Of a stretch of DNA of 64,000 nt, positions 34,564 through 42,509 are shown one piece after another; positions within the stretch are counted from its first letter, which is position 1; each line of letters starts with the position of its first letter. Origin of the DNA: an uncultured Lachnospiraceae bacterium (GTDB lineage Bacteria; Bacillota; Clostridia; Lachnospirales; Lachnospiraceae). The notes under the pieces were generated by a model that saw only the letters and a program-made list of their open reading frames with translations, did no database searches and was not told the DNA's origin. Location of the stretch: the NCBI GenBank assembly GCA_947176065.1, contig CAMWPB010000011.1, positions 16,273 through 80,272 on the forward strand, written 5' to 3'. Both the position numbers and the translations under genes were made by a program.

Positions 34564-35883
34564 TTACAAAAAAAATGCAAGTTTTAAAATATATTCCAGA
34601 ATCCATAAAAGGCTTCTTTCTTCGACCGCCGTGTCCGTGCACACAGCGTATCTTTTCACCAGTTCCCCGTTCAAAAAATAAGACACGGAACCGACCTCTT
34701 CCCCCGCCGCGACAGGCGCATCGAGCACAGACTCCACTCTGGTCCTTACCTCCACCTGATCCGCCTCGCACAGCAGATACGGCAGACTCTCCCCCTCCGC
34801 CTGAAGGGTGACTGAAACCTGCGCCTCCTCAAAGGGCGTCCCCTGCTCCCCCGCAATGCCGTTTCGGACCGGGATATCTGCAAAGTTCTGCGGTTCATAG
34901 ATATCCCTGTACTGATACCGCTCCATCCCGTAGGCCGCCAGCTTTTTCATATCACTCCATTTATAGCTCCGGTTATTCGGCCAGCCGCAGGCCAGAAGCG
35001 CCACCGTAAAAATACGTCCCTCACTCTCCACCGCCCCCACATAGCAGTAGCCCGCGTTATTGGTAAATCCCGTTTTCCCGGAGAGCGCCTCCTGCATCAT
35101 GCCTAAAAACGCGTTGTGGTTATTACAGTGAAAGCTCCTTGTGCCGTCCGCGTCGGTAAAGTCATACCCCTGCGTTCTGGTAATTTCCAAAAACCGTTCC
35201 TTTTCCGGGGAATCCGTCACGCAGTAGGCCATGATCCTGGCCAGATCCGCCGCCGTTGTGGAGTGCACCCTGCCGCTCTCGTTCACCTTCGCGTCCAGTC
35301 CGTTGGGCGTAATAAAATAGCTGTCAAAACAGCCGATATCACGTGCTTTCTGGTTCATCATCGCCGCAAATTTCTCCACGCTGCCTCCCACTGCTTCCGC
35401 AATCACCACCGCCGAATCATTGTGGGATTCCAGCATCAGGGAATACAGCAGATCCCGCAGATAATACTTTTCCCCCGTCTTTACATATAACTTTACCTTG
35501 GGCATACTCGCCGCGTAGGAAGAGACTTCCACAATATCATCCGGGCTGCCGTACTCCAATGCGAGAATACAGGTCATAATCTTTGTGGTACTTGCCATCG
35601 GCAGCTTTTCTTCGGGATTCTTTCCATAAAGAACCCTGCCCGAATCCGCATCCATGAGAACAGCCGCCTGGGCATAGAGCTGCAGCTCCTCCGGCTCAGC
35701 CTTCCCCTGCGCCTCGTCATACACGGCCGGAGCAGAAACACGTTCCTGCCCCGACGCATGCAGTACACGCTGCGGAACCGTATGCTCCTGCACACAAAAC
35801 AAGGCAGCTGCTATGATCATGGCAGCCACCCTGTAGTATATCCGTTTTCTACACTTATTTGTCATATTCCTTCTGATATGCAT
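34564..35883 (-). CDS. D-alanyl-D-alanine carboxypeptidase, PBP5/DacF type
   Basis: 439 residues. A leader hydrophobic segment (VAAMIIAAALFCVQ) precedes the peptidase S11 domain with STTK (active serine), SHN and SGKTG, followed by a beta-rich C-terminal domain and a final amphipathic helix (LLWILEYILKLAFFL) that should lie on the membrane. It trims the last D-Ala from peptidoglycan stem peptides. The start is uncertain: ATG 35883 fits AGGA best, GTG 35889 and ATG 35865 are possible. Confidence 0.92.
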   Translation of the reverse strand: MHIRRNMTNKCRKRIYYRVAAMIIAAALFCVQEHTVPQRVLHASGQERVSAPAVYDEAQGKAEPEELQLYAQAAVLMDADSGRVLYGKNPEEKLPMASTTKIMTCILALEYGSPDDIVEVSSYAASMPKVKLYVKTGEKYYLRDLLYSLMLESHNDSAVVIAEAVGGSVEKFAAMMNQKARDIGCFDSYFITPNGLDAKVNESGRVHSTTAADLARIMAYCVTDSPEKERFLEITRTQGYDFTDADGTRSFHCNNHNAFLGMMQEALSGKTGFTNNAGYCYVGAVESEGRIFTVALLACGWPNNRSYKWSDMKKLAAYGMERYQYRDIYEPQNFADIPVRNGIAGEQGTPFEEAQVSVTLQAEGESLPYLLCEADQVEVRTRVESVLDAPVAAGEEVGSVSYFLNGELVKRYAVCTDTAVEERSLLWILEYILKLAFFL

Positions 35884-35972
35884 ATCCACGTCCTGATATT
35901 TCCGTTCGTTAATATATATGCATCACATGCTTTCCTATGACATGGTTTATTTATTGTCATTCCATCAGACAG

Positions 35973-36374
35973 TCAGTCCCACTGACCGCTCTCCTCAGCC
36001 TCCATCCGCATGCATTTGCAGACAGGACAAGCCGTCTTTTCGCTCCAGTCTTCCACGCTCTGTTCCTCTTCACAGAGATCTTTTATATTCTCTCCGCACA
36101 GGGGACAGCCGCCTGTAACAGTCTCCTCACTGTCCGCAGACCGCAGAACAGGAACCGCCACTACATTGTGACACTGTCCGCAGACCGCAAGTCTGTACTG
36201 AAAATCATAGGCCGGAATCTTGCTTTCCTCCATCAGTCGTTGGGCCTGCTGCCGGTCCTTCTCCGAAAACGCGGCAAGAACCGTTTCCTTTCTGCCATGC
36301 AGCAGACCGTTTCCCGTAAAGCACTGCCATTCCTTTTTACAGGCTTTGCAGCGCACATTGATAACTTCACCCAT
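35973..36374 (-). CDS. Small zinc-ribbon protein of unknown function
   Basis: 133 residues with four CxxC pairs: VRCKACKKEW, AVCGQCHNVV, GGCPLCGENI and TACPVCKCM. The spacing suggests two zinc ribbons. No family recognised. It lies 32 bases past the flagellin gene in the same direction, so it may be co-transcribed with it; whether it is functionally tied to flagella is unknown. Confidence 0.72.
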   Translation of the reverse strand: MGEVINVRCKACKKEWQCFTGNGLLHGRKETVLAAFSEKDRQQAQRLMEESKIPAYDFQYRLAVCGQCHNVVAVPVLRSADSEETVTGGCPLCGENIKDLCEEEQSVEDWSEKTACPVCKCMRMEAEESGQWD

Positions 36375-36406
36375 CGCGTCCCGCTCCCTTGCTTCTTATC
36401 ATGTTA

Positions 36407-38284
36407 TTAACCGAGCAGGCTTAAGATAAGCTGGGAACTCTGATTCGCCTGCGTCAGCATGGATGTGCCTGCCTGCATCAGAATCTGGCTGTTGGAATAT
36501 CCCACCATCTCCTCAGCGATATCCGTATCCCTGATCCGGGACTCCGCCGCCGTAGTGTTCTCTGTGATATTCTCCAGATTTTTTATGGTATGCTCCAGTC
36601 GGTTCTGGATCGCGCCATACTGGCTTCTCACATTGCTGACATACTGAATGGCCCTCTTGATCCCTTCCATTGCCAGATCGGCATCATCCGTGGTTTTCAC
36701 ATTCAAATCCTCAAGTCCCAGTGCCTTGCAGTTCATCTTATACAGCGCAAAGTCGATATGGATCCCCGCTTCTGCACCCACCTGCAGCGCTATCATGGCT
36801 GGCCCGCTGTCGTCTATGGTGATCTGAAAAGGATCGATCCGAAACGGCTGATCCAGCGCTCCTGTGCCAAGAACAGAAGAGGGGCCGTCCCCCAATCCCC
36901 CGGGAGCAATCACGGAACCGGCGCCCTTTTTTGATGCAAAGGCCAGTTTTCTTACAAACTCTGTCAGTCCGGCATTTCCGTTCTTAAAATAGGAATTCAA
37001 CTGGTCCGTGGTGATTCCTGTGTTGTCTTTAATCGCCGAGGACAACGTTTTCCCGCCTAAGAGATCAGCAAAAATACGATTCATTCCGTTTTTGATAATC
37101 GTGTCGTCCACCGTTCCTCCGGGTTTCCCGCCGCCTGCCAGATATCCCAGATAAGCCACTCCCAGATAGCCATGTCCGTAGGGCCGGCCGCCCATCGTAA
37201 ATTTCTTCAGGTAATTGCTGATGTTCGTATCCTGACTTGTATCGTCCTCATCCGTCAGATAATTGGCATAGTAGGAAAGCGTATCGTTCCATCCGTTGGC
37301 AAAACCGCCGCCTGCAAGCTGGGCCGTCCCTTCCACAAACCATGTGGGATATTTTTCACCCCTGCGCCCGCTCATGCCGTCCGTCAGTGTGTACTGCAAA
37401 ACGGAATGCATCAGTTCGTGCGCCATAGTTGATTTCAGTGCATCCGCATTGCTTCCTGTTCCCAGTGCATCCGCATCCTTAAAATCCGCAGAATCCACGC
37501 GAATCCCCATGGAAACCGGCTTGCCGCCGCTATTTTTGTATGTAAAATAGGCATAGGCCATGGTATTGTTCTTTCCGTCGATATAAGCCACCTGCAGAGC
37601 CATATCTATGGTATCGCTTCCAACTGCCGTCTTTAATGCCGGAAAAGCATCAAGAATCTGGTTGACCGCATTTGGCACAATCTCATTGGCTATGGTATCC
37701 GCAAGGACACTGCCGCTGGAAACCGCATTGACACCGGCTCTTCCCATGCCTGCTGCCCCGGTTCCCGCCTGTGCCTCATTTATCATAAAAGAGCCGTCCC
37801 TCAAATCAATGGAAATATCATAGCTTTTCATCTCCATATATCCTGTGGCAAGGGGCGAATATCCATTCTCCGGGAATATACTGATCTCATTAAACGACGT
37901 GTTCCGCGCCGTCCTGTCAATCTCTGCCTTTAGCTGCTGGATCTCCTTATCAATCTGCCCACGGTCAAAATCCTGCAATGTACCGTTAGCCGCCTTCACT
38001 GCCAGCTCATTGGCGCGGTGCAGCATATCGTGCACTTCGTTCAGGGCGCCCTCTCCGACCTGCAGCATGGAGATGCCGTCCTGTGCATTTGCCGCAGCCT
38101 GTGTCAGACCGCGCATCTGTCTTCGCATTTTTTCGGAAATAGAAAGACCGGCAGCATCATCAGCCGCCCTGTTGATACGATATCCGGAAGATAATTTTTC
38201 TGTCCGCTTCGCATTGTCCTTCGTGGTTATGCCAAGCTGACGGCTTGCGTTCGCCGCAAGTATATTAGTCTGTACTGAGAGCAT
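36407..38284 (-). CDS. Flagellin with inserted zinc metallopeptidase (flagellinolysin type)
   Basis: 625 residues. Residues 1-140 are the conserved flagellin N-terminal D0/D1 region (NILAANASRQLG, SSGYRINRAADDAAGL) and about 530-625 the C-terminal counterpart (GAIQNRLEHTIKNLENITENT, SQILMQAGTSML). In between, where flagellins vary, sits a peptidase with HELMH at 289-293 and a likely third zinc ligand Glu318 in TWFVEGTAQL. Proteolytic flagellins of this design are known (flagellinolysin of Clostridium haemolyticum). The frame is unbroken throughout. It has a sigma-28 promoter and a G10 tract as ribosome site. Confidence 0.93.
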   Translation of the reverse strand: MLSVQTNILAANASRQLGITTKDNAKRTEKLSSGYRINRAADDAAGLSISEKMRRQMRGLTQAAANAQDGISMLQVGEGALNEVHDMLHRANELAVKAANGTLQDFDRGQIDKEIQQLKAEIDRTARNTSFNEISIFPENGYSPLATGYMEMKSYDISIDLRDGSFMINEAQAGTGAAGMGRAGVNAVSSGSVLADTIANEIVPNAVNQILDAFPALKTAVGSDTIDMALQVAYIDGKNNTMAYAYFTYKNSGGKPVSMGIRVDSADFKDADALGTGSNADALKSTMAHELMHSVLQYTLTDGMSGRRGEKYPTWFVEGTAQLAGGGFANGWNDTLSYYANYLTDEDDTSQDTNISNYLKKFTMGGRPYGHGYLGVAYLGYLAGGGKPGGTVDDTIIKNGMNRIFADLLGGKTLSSAIKDNTGITTDQLNSYFKNGNAGLTEFVRKLAFASKKGAGSVIAPGGLGDGPSSVLGTGALDQPFRIDPFQITIDDSGPAMIALQVGAEAGIHIDFALYKMNCKALGLEDLNVKTTDDADLAMEGIKRAIQYVSNVRSQYGAIQNRLEHTIKNLENITENTTAAESRIRDTDIAEEMVGYSNSQILMQAGTSMLTQANQSSQLILSLLG

Positions 38285-38288
38285 TTTA

Positions 38289-38298
38289 CCCCCCCCCC
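38289..38298 (-). promoter_or_regulatory. Ten-G tract forming the ribosome site of the flagellin gene
   Basis: On the minus strand ten consecutive G lie four bases (TAAA) upstream of the flagellinolysin ATG, exactly where the Shine-Dalgarno should be. No other purine-rich site is close enough (a GGAGG lies about 30 bases upstream). Homopolymer runs of this length slip during replication, so the spacing and strength of the site may vary between cells. Confidence 0.8.
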
Positions 38299-38394
38299 GA
38301 CGAAATCCGCCTCCATGCAGTCATCCGTTAAACCGGTTCATACAGATTCCAACAATATGCAGGGAAATGTGTTATATGTATAGTTACATTCTGT

Positions 38395-38422
38395 ATATCG
38401 GCACAAATCCCCGATTACTTTA
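38395..38422 (-). promoter_or_regulatory. Sigma-28 (SigD/FliA) promoter of the flagellin gene
   Basis: TAAA at 38419-38422 and GCCGATAT at 38395-38402 are separated by 16 bases, a full match to the sigma-D consensus of motility genes in Gram-positive bacteria. It lies about 110 bases upstream of the ATG, leaving a 5' leader of about 100 bases. Confidence 0.9.
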
Positions 38423-38431
38423 GCCCCTTTA

Positions 38432-39001
38432 TTAAATATCCAGCTGCATCTCCACCTCTGACTCCGCCTGCTGCTTAAATTCCTCAATCTGAACTGCCGA
38501 AAGCTCCGGCAGATCCTCGATGGATTTCACTCCGAAGCTTCGTAAAAACTGTTCCGTCGTGCCAAACAAAAGCGGCCGCCCCGGCGCGTCCAGCCTGCCC
38601 ACCTCCGCAATCAGGTCAAATTCCAGCAGACGATTCACCGCATGGTCACAGCTTACGCCTCTCACCTTCTCGATCTCCAGTCTGGTGATGGGCTGCTTGT
38701 AAGCGATAATGGAGAGCGTCTCTAAAAGTGTGTCCGTGAGTACAAATTTTTTAGGCGTCTTGGCAATCTTGATCAGATACTCGTACAGCTCGCTCTTCGT
38801 ACACATCTGCACCGCATTGTCCAGAGTGGTAAGACCGATCCCCCGGTCTGCCTTCTGATAACCCGCCGCCATCTCCTCCAAAAGCTGCACCGTGGTATCC
38901 TTATCCTCTTCTATTACCGCCGCCAGTCTGTCGATCTCCACCGAATCCCCCATGGTGAATAAAATCGCCTCCAGAACCGCCTTCGCCTTCTTCTTTTCCA
39001 T
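38432..39001 (-). CDS. scpB: Segregation and condensation protein ScpB
   Basis: 189 residues with two winged-helix regions; LSIIAYKQPITRLEIEKVRGV and LIAEVGRLDAPGRPLLFGTT are the family signatures. Together with ScpA it binds the SMC ATPase to form the bacterial condensin. It follows scpA by 29 bases. Confidence 0.96.
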   Translation of the reverse strand: MEKKKAKAVLEAILFTMGDSVEIDRLAAVIEEDKDTTVQLLEEMAAGYQKADRGIGLTTLDNAVQMCTKSELYEYLIKIAKTPKKFVLTDTLLETLSIIAYKQPITRLEIEKVRGVSCDHAVNRLLEFDLIAEVGRLDAPGRPLLFGTTEQFLRSFGVKSIEDLPELSAVQIEEFKQQAESEVEMQLDI

Positions 39002-39030
39002 GCCTGTCCCCTCTTAAATCTATGTATCCC

Positions 39031-39813
39031 TCAGCTGACGCTGGTAAGCTGCAGCGGTTCGCTGTCCGCATTTTCCCGCGCCGTTATAATAATATCCGCA
39101 AAGGTATCTTCCTGCTCGATCCCGATCCGCCCCGTCTTAATCATCTCCAGAATCACCAGAAAGGTCACGATGATCTCCATTTTGCCTGACTGCTTCGCCA
39201 GCAGCTTTCGGAAACTGAAGGTTTTGTGACTGCGCACATAGGCCTCCACATAGGCGGTCTTTAAATCCAGGTCGATCTCGTCCTTCTCGATCTTCCCGAA
39301 AGTGCTTCTGACAGGGTCAATCTTGTCCTCCTGCCGCTTCATCATCTGCTTGAATATCTCATGGAGCTTATGCAGCGTCATGTCCCCGATCAGCTCCTCA
39401 TAATCTACCGGCTGGCGGTACTGCGCCACTTCCTCCGGCAGAGTCGGTTTCTTGTAGAGGTTCCTCTCCGCGTCCACCATGCGGTCGCGCAGCTCGTAGG
39501 ACATATACTTGCACATCTTGTAAGCCAGCAGTTTCTCCACCAGCTCTGCCCTCGGGTCTTCCTCCTCCCCTTCCTCGTTCACCTCTTTCGGCAGGAGCAT
39601 CCGGCACTTAATGTCAATCAAAGTGGCCGCCATAACGAGAAACTCGCTCATGACGTTCATATCCTCCGTCTCCATCTGCTTAATATAATCCAGATACTGC
39701 TCGGTGATTTCCACAATGGGAATGTCGTAAATATCTACTTTATTTTTATCAATCAGGTGCAGAAGCAGGTCAAGCGGACCCTCAAACACCTCCAGCTTCA
39801 CAGGAATTGCCAT
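39031..39813 (-). CDS. scpA: Segregation and condensation protein ScpA
   Basis: 260 residues, the SMC kleisin. FEGPLDLLLHLIDKNKVDIYDIPI at the N-terminus (given here as a region, residues 7-30) and the C-terminal winged helix (VTFLVILEMIKTGRIGIEQ) are characteristic. ATG 39813 follows GAGGA; a start at 39834 would add seven residues with no better site. Confidence 0.96.
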   Translation of the reverse strand: MAIPVKLEVFEGPLDLLLHLIDKNKVDIYDIPIVEITEQYLDYIKQMETEDMNVMSEFLVMAATLIDIKCRMLLPKEVNEEGEEEDPRAELVEKLLAYKMCKYMSYELRDRMVDAERNLYKKPTLPEEVAQYRQPVDYEELIGDMTLHKLHEIFKQMMKRQEDKIDPVRSTFGKIEKDEIDLDLKTAYVEAYVRSHKTFSFRKLLAKQSGKMEIIVTFLVILEMIKTGRIGIEQEDTFADIIITARENADSEPLQLTSVS

Positions 39814-39840
39814 AGCCTGTCCTCTCTCAATCATCCAATA

Positions 39841-40698
39841 TCACTTCTCCGGTAAAAGCTGAATCACAATCAGCTCTCCCGGATTAAAAATTCTGATCGG
39901 GATCGTGTGGCTGCTCAATCCCCTGCTCAGAATCATCGTACTTTTATTTTCTTTGAAGATACCGCCGTCATACTTGGGAAACAGGGTCAGCGCCGGCGAA
40001 ATCACACCGCCCAGAACCGGCAGTCTCATAATTCCGCCGTGCACATGCCCGGAAACCACCAGATCCGCTCCCCACTCGGCATATGCGTCAAAATACACCG
40101 GATTGTGGGCGATCAGCAGTTGAAACTTTTCCCGGTCGGGCTTCCCCAAAAGTTTCGACAGGTAAGAGGCCTCCATAGGCCCTCTTCTGAAATGCCGGTA
40201 ATATGACTTGTCGATCTGAACACCGCTTACGGCGACATTGCTCTCCGGCAGCCAGGCCGTTTCATTGATTAACGGCTCGATTCCCGCCCCTCTCAGGCCG
40301 GACATATACTCCTCATACATACCCGGATAATCGTCGGGATAAAGGCCCAGACGGTATTCGTGATTACCCATGCCGTAGTAAATCCGATATCCGGCAGCCA
40401 GCTTCTCCATCAGCGACAGCGCATGCCCGAAAGACGCGCCCTTCTCCGCAGTAAGCATGTCCCCCGCCACCAGAATCCCGTCCGGCGAGACTTTGTCAAT
40501 CGCGGCGAGCAGCTTTCCGTTTTCCTTTCCGAAGGACTTATTGTGTAAATCCGACAAAAGCGCCAGCCTGCACGGCTTCGTAATCTTATCCGATCTGATT
40601 TCATAGGTGATTGTCACAAACCGGTTGCTGTCCCAAACCGCAGCAGCCAGACAGATACAAATAACCGCGATTGCCGCCGCTAAAATACCTTCCACCAT
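39841..40698 (-). CDS. Membrane-anchored metallophosphoesterase
   Basis: 285 residues. One N-terminal span (GILAAAIAVICICLAAAVW) leads into a calcineurin-like phosphoesterase domain: LLSDLHNKSFG, VAGDMLTAEK, GNHEYR, AHNPVYF and VSGHVHGG give the full set of metal ligands. YkuE/YaeI-like enzymes of this layout act at the membrane, possibly on lipid phosphates; the substrate is not known. Directly upstream of scpA. Confidence 0.88.
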   Translation of the reverse strand: MVEGILAAAIAVICICLAAAVWDSNRFVTITYEIRSDKITKPCRLALLSDLHNKSFGKENGKLLAAIDKVSPDGILVAGDMLTAEKGASFGHALSLMEKLAAGYRIYYGMGNHEYRLGLYPDDYPGMYEEYMSGLRGAGIEPLINETAWLPESNVAVSGVQIDKSYYRHFRRGPMEASYLSKLLGKPDREKFQLLIAHNPVYFDAYAEWGADLVVSGHVHGGIMRLPVLGGVISPALTLFPKYDGGIFKENKSTMILSRGLSSHTIPIRIFNPGELIVIQLLPEK

Positions 40699-40806
40699 AT
40701 TCCTCCCTGCCTAATGAACGTGGGCGGCCGTCAGGCAGCCACCCACTTAGTTTACCATACCCCCTGTTTCACCGCAATCAGCGAACTTCTGTTCTGTGTA
40801 TTTGTT

Positions 40807-41991
40807 CTATCGCTTCATCAGATACAGTCCCCATACCTTCTTGTAGTAATCTTTATACTGCGCCTTTTCCACTCCCTTTGCCGCCAGAATGGATACGCTG
40901 CCGATCCTCGTTCCGTTCAGTTTATAAACCGCCTCACCGATGGCATCCCCCTCTGCTATGGGCGCAGTCACACTGCCCGGCAGGCTGATTTCCTTTTCAA
41001 TCTCATTCAGGTTATTTCCCGCCGTATCCAGATAGGAGAAAGGCGCCTCGTAAACCAGATTCACCATATCCTCAATGCCGCCCTCCACCTTCTGTGCAGG
41101 AAGGGCATCTTTGTTGTCATCCGTATACATCTGGCTCACGCTGTAACCGTAGCTTAGCAGTGACATGGCATCCTGAAATCTGGTCTTCGGGTCCGGCGCG
41201 GCCATCACCACGGCGATCAGCTCCATACCGTCCTTGTTCGCCGTGGCGGAAAGACAGTAAAGCGCCTTGGAGGTGGAACCCGTCTTTAAGCCTGTCGTCC
41301 ACTCGTACTGCTTCAAAAGCTTGTTGGTGCTGGAAAGAGTAAATGTGCTCGTTCCCTGTGTCGTCTTATGCTCGATGTCCTCCATCCAGATGGTCGTATA
41401 ATCAAACACCTCCGGATATTTCGTAATCAGCTCCCTTGACATAATCGCCACGTCCTTTGCCGAGGAATAATGATCATCGGAATCCGTCAGGCCGCAGCAG
41501 TCCTCAAAGTGCGTGTTCTGCATCCCCAGACTCTCCGCCTTCTCATTCATCAGCTTGACAAATTCCCCCTCGCTCCCCGCTATGTACTCCGCCACCGCCA
41601 CGCTGGCGTCGTTGCCGCTGGCCACCGCGATACATTTGATCATGGTCTGGAGCGTCTGTGTCTCTCCCTCCTCCAGAAACACCTGCGACCCGCCCATGGA
41701 TTTCGCGTAGGCGCTTGTGGTCACCTGATCCTCCAGCCGGATTCTTCCGCTCTTCAAATGCTCAAAGATGATAAGCAGCGTCATAATCTTGGTAATGCTG
41801 GCCGGACTCCGTCTGGTATCCGCATCCTGCTCGCAGATCACCTGTCCCGTGGACGCCTCCATCACGATATAGGACGGCGTGCTCACCTCCGGCGCGGCAT
41901 TGACCGATATGGTCATGGATGAAAATACGGTCTCCGCCAAAAGTATTCCCACCAAAAGCCATACAACTATTCGCTTTCTTTTTCCCTGCAA
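40807..41991 (-). CDS. D-alanyl-D-alanine carboxypeptidase, DacF type
   Basis: 394 residues with a secretion signal (VVWLLVGILLAETVFSSMTISVNA). Active-site motifs are SITK (in RRSPASITKIM), SGN (AVASGNDASVA) and KTG (TTGLKTGSTSKA). A C-terminal PBP5_C-like beta domain and a final helix follow. It is the second S11 peptidase in the window, about 5 kb from the first, and removes terminal D-Ala from peptidoglycan. Confidence 0.94.
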   Translation of the reverse strand: MQGKRKRIVVWLLVGILLAETVFSSMTISVNAAPEVSTPSYIVMEASTGQVICEQDADTRRSPASITKIMTLLIIFEHLKSGRIRLEDQVTTSAYAKSMGGSQVFLEEGETQTLQTMIKCIAVASGNDASVAVAEYIAGSEGEFVKLMNEKAESLGMQNTHFEDCCGLTDSDDHYSSAKDVAIMSRELITKYPEVFDYTTIWMEDIEHKTTQGTSTFTLSSTNKLLKQYEWTTGLKTGSTSKALYCLSATANKDGMELIAVVMAAPDPKTRFQDAMSLLSYGYSVSQMYTDDNKDALPAQKVEGGIEDMVNLVYEAPFSYLDTAGNNLNEIEKEISLPGSVTAPIAEGDAIGEAVYKLNGTRIGSVSILAAKGVEKAQYKDYYKKVWGLYLMKR

Positions 41992-42050
41992 ACTAAGTCA
42001 CCCCTACCATTCCTTCTGTACTATACATATTAGAGTGGGACAACGAATAT

Positions 42051-42138
42051 GCGCGATAATCGTTGTCTGACTCTGTCCGCATATGCTCATGCAAGCATGG
42101 CACATACTTCACATATCTTCTGACTCTGCTTATCGCGC
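42051..42138. repeat. Inverted repeat with CATGCAAGCATG-like centre
   Basis: Outer arms GCGCGATAA/TTATCGCGC enclose an 70-base interior with ATGCAAGCAT and two TGACTCTG copies. The element resembles the one at 61323-61452, sharing the centre and the CTCTGCTTAT-CGCG end. It lies directly beyond the rpsU terminator. Confidence 0.6.
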
Positions 42139-42174
42139 AAAAAAACAGACCCGAGGGAACTCCCTCAGGCCTGC
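42139..42174 (-). terminator. Intrinsic terminator of rpsU
   Basis: On the minus strand a 12-bp stem (CAGGCCTGAGGG with CCCTCGGGTCTG, two G-T pairs) is followed by seven T, 10 bases past the rpsU stop. Confidence 0.9.
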
Positions 42175-42183
42175 TTTACCTTT

Positions 42184-42360
42184 TTAGTTATATTTGCGTT
42201 TTCTTGCTGCTTCGGACTTTTTCTTACGTCTTACGCTGGGTTTCTCGTAATGCTCGCGCTTACGGATCTCCTGCTGGATACCTGCTTTCGCACAGCTTCT
42301 CTTAAAGCGGCGAAGCGCACTGTCCAAAGTCTCGTTCTCTTTTACGATTACGTTTGACAT
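42184..42360 (-). CDS. rpsU: Small-subunit ribosomal protein bS21
   Basis: 58 residues: [19 protein letters not shown] at the start, the [20 protein letters not shown] centre and a basic tail ending RKRKYN. This is the typical length and sequence of bS21, which aids translation initiation on the 30S subunit. It is set between alaS upstream and a clear terminator downstream. Confidence 0.96.
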   Translation of the reverse strand: MSNVIVKENETLDSALRRFKRSCAKAGIQQEIRKREHYEKPSVRRKKKSEAARKRKYN

Positions 42361-42509
42361 TTCCGCACCTGACCTCCCTTCAGTCCCAGAGTATTTCGAC
42401 TGATTGGGTTATTTTTCGTGTTCTCACACAACACAAATTATACCACATTTTAGAAGTGCGTCAACCGAAAATTGTAAATTTATTCTTTTTTATGATCGCT
42501 ATCATGATT

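Noticed and set aside
36820..37850. Possibility that the flagellin-peptidase is a fusion artefact
   Set aside because: The frame is continuous, the two flagellin ends are complete, the insert sits where flagellins vary, and the same design is known elsewhere.
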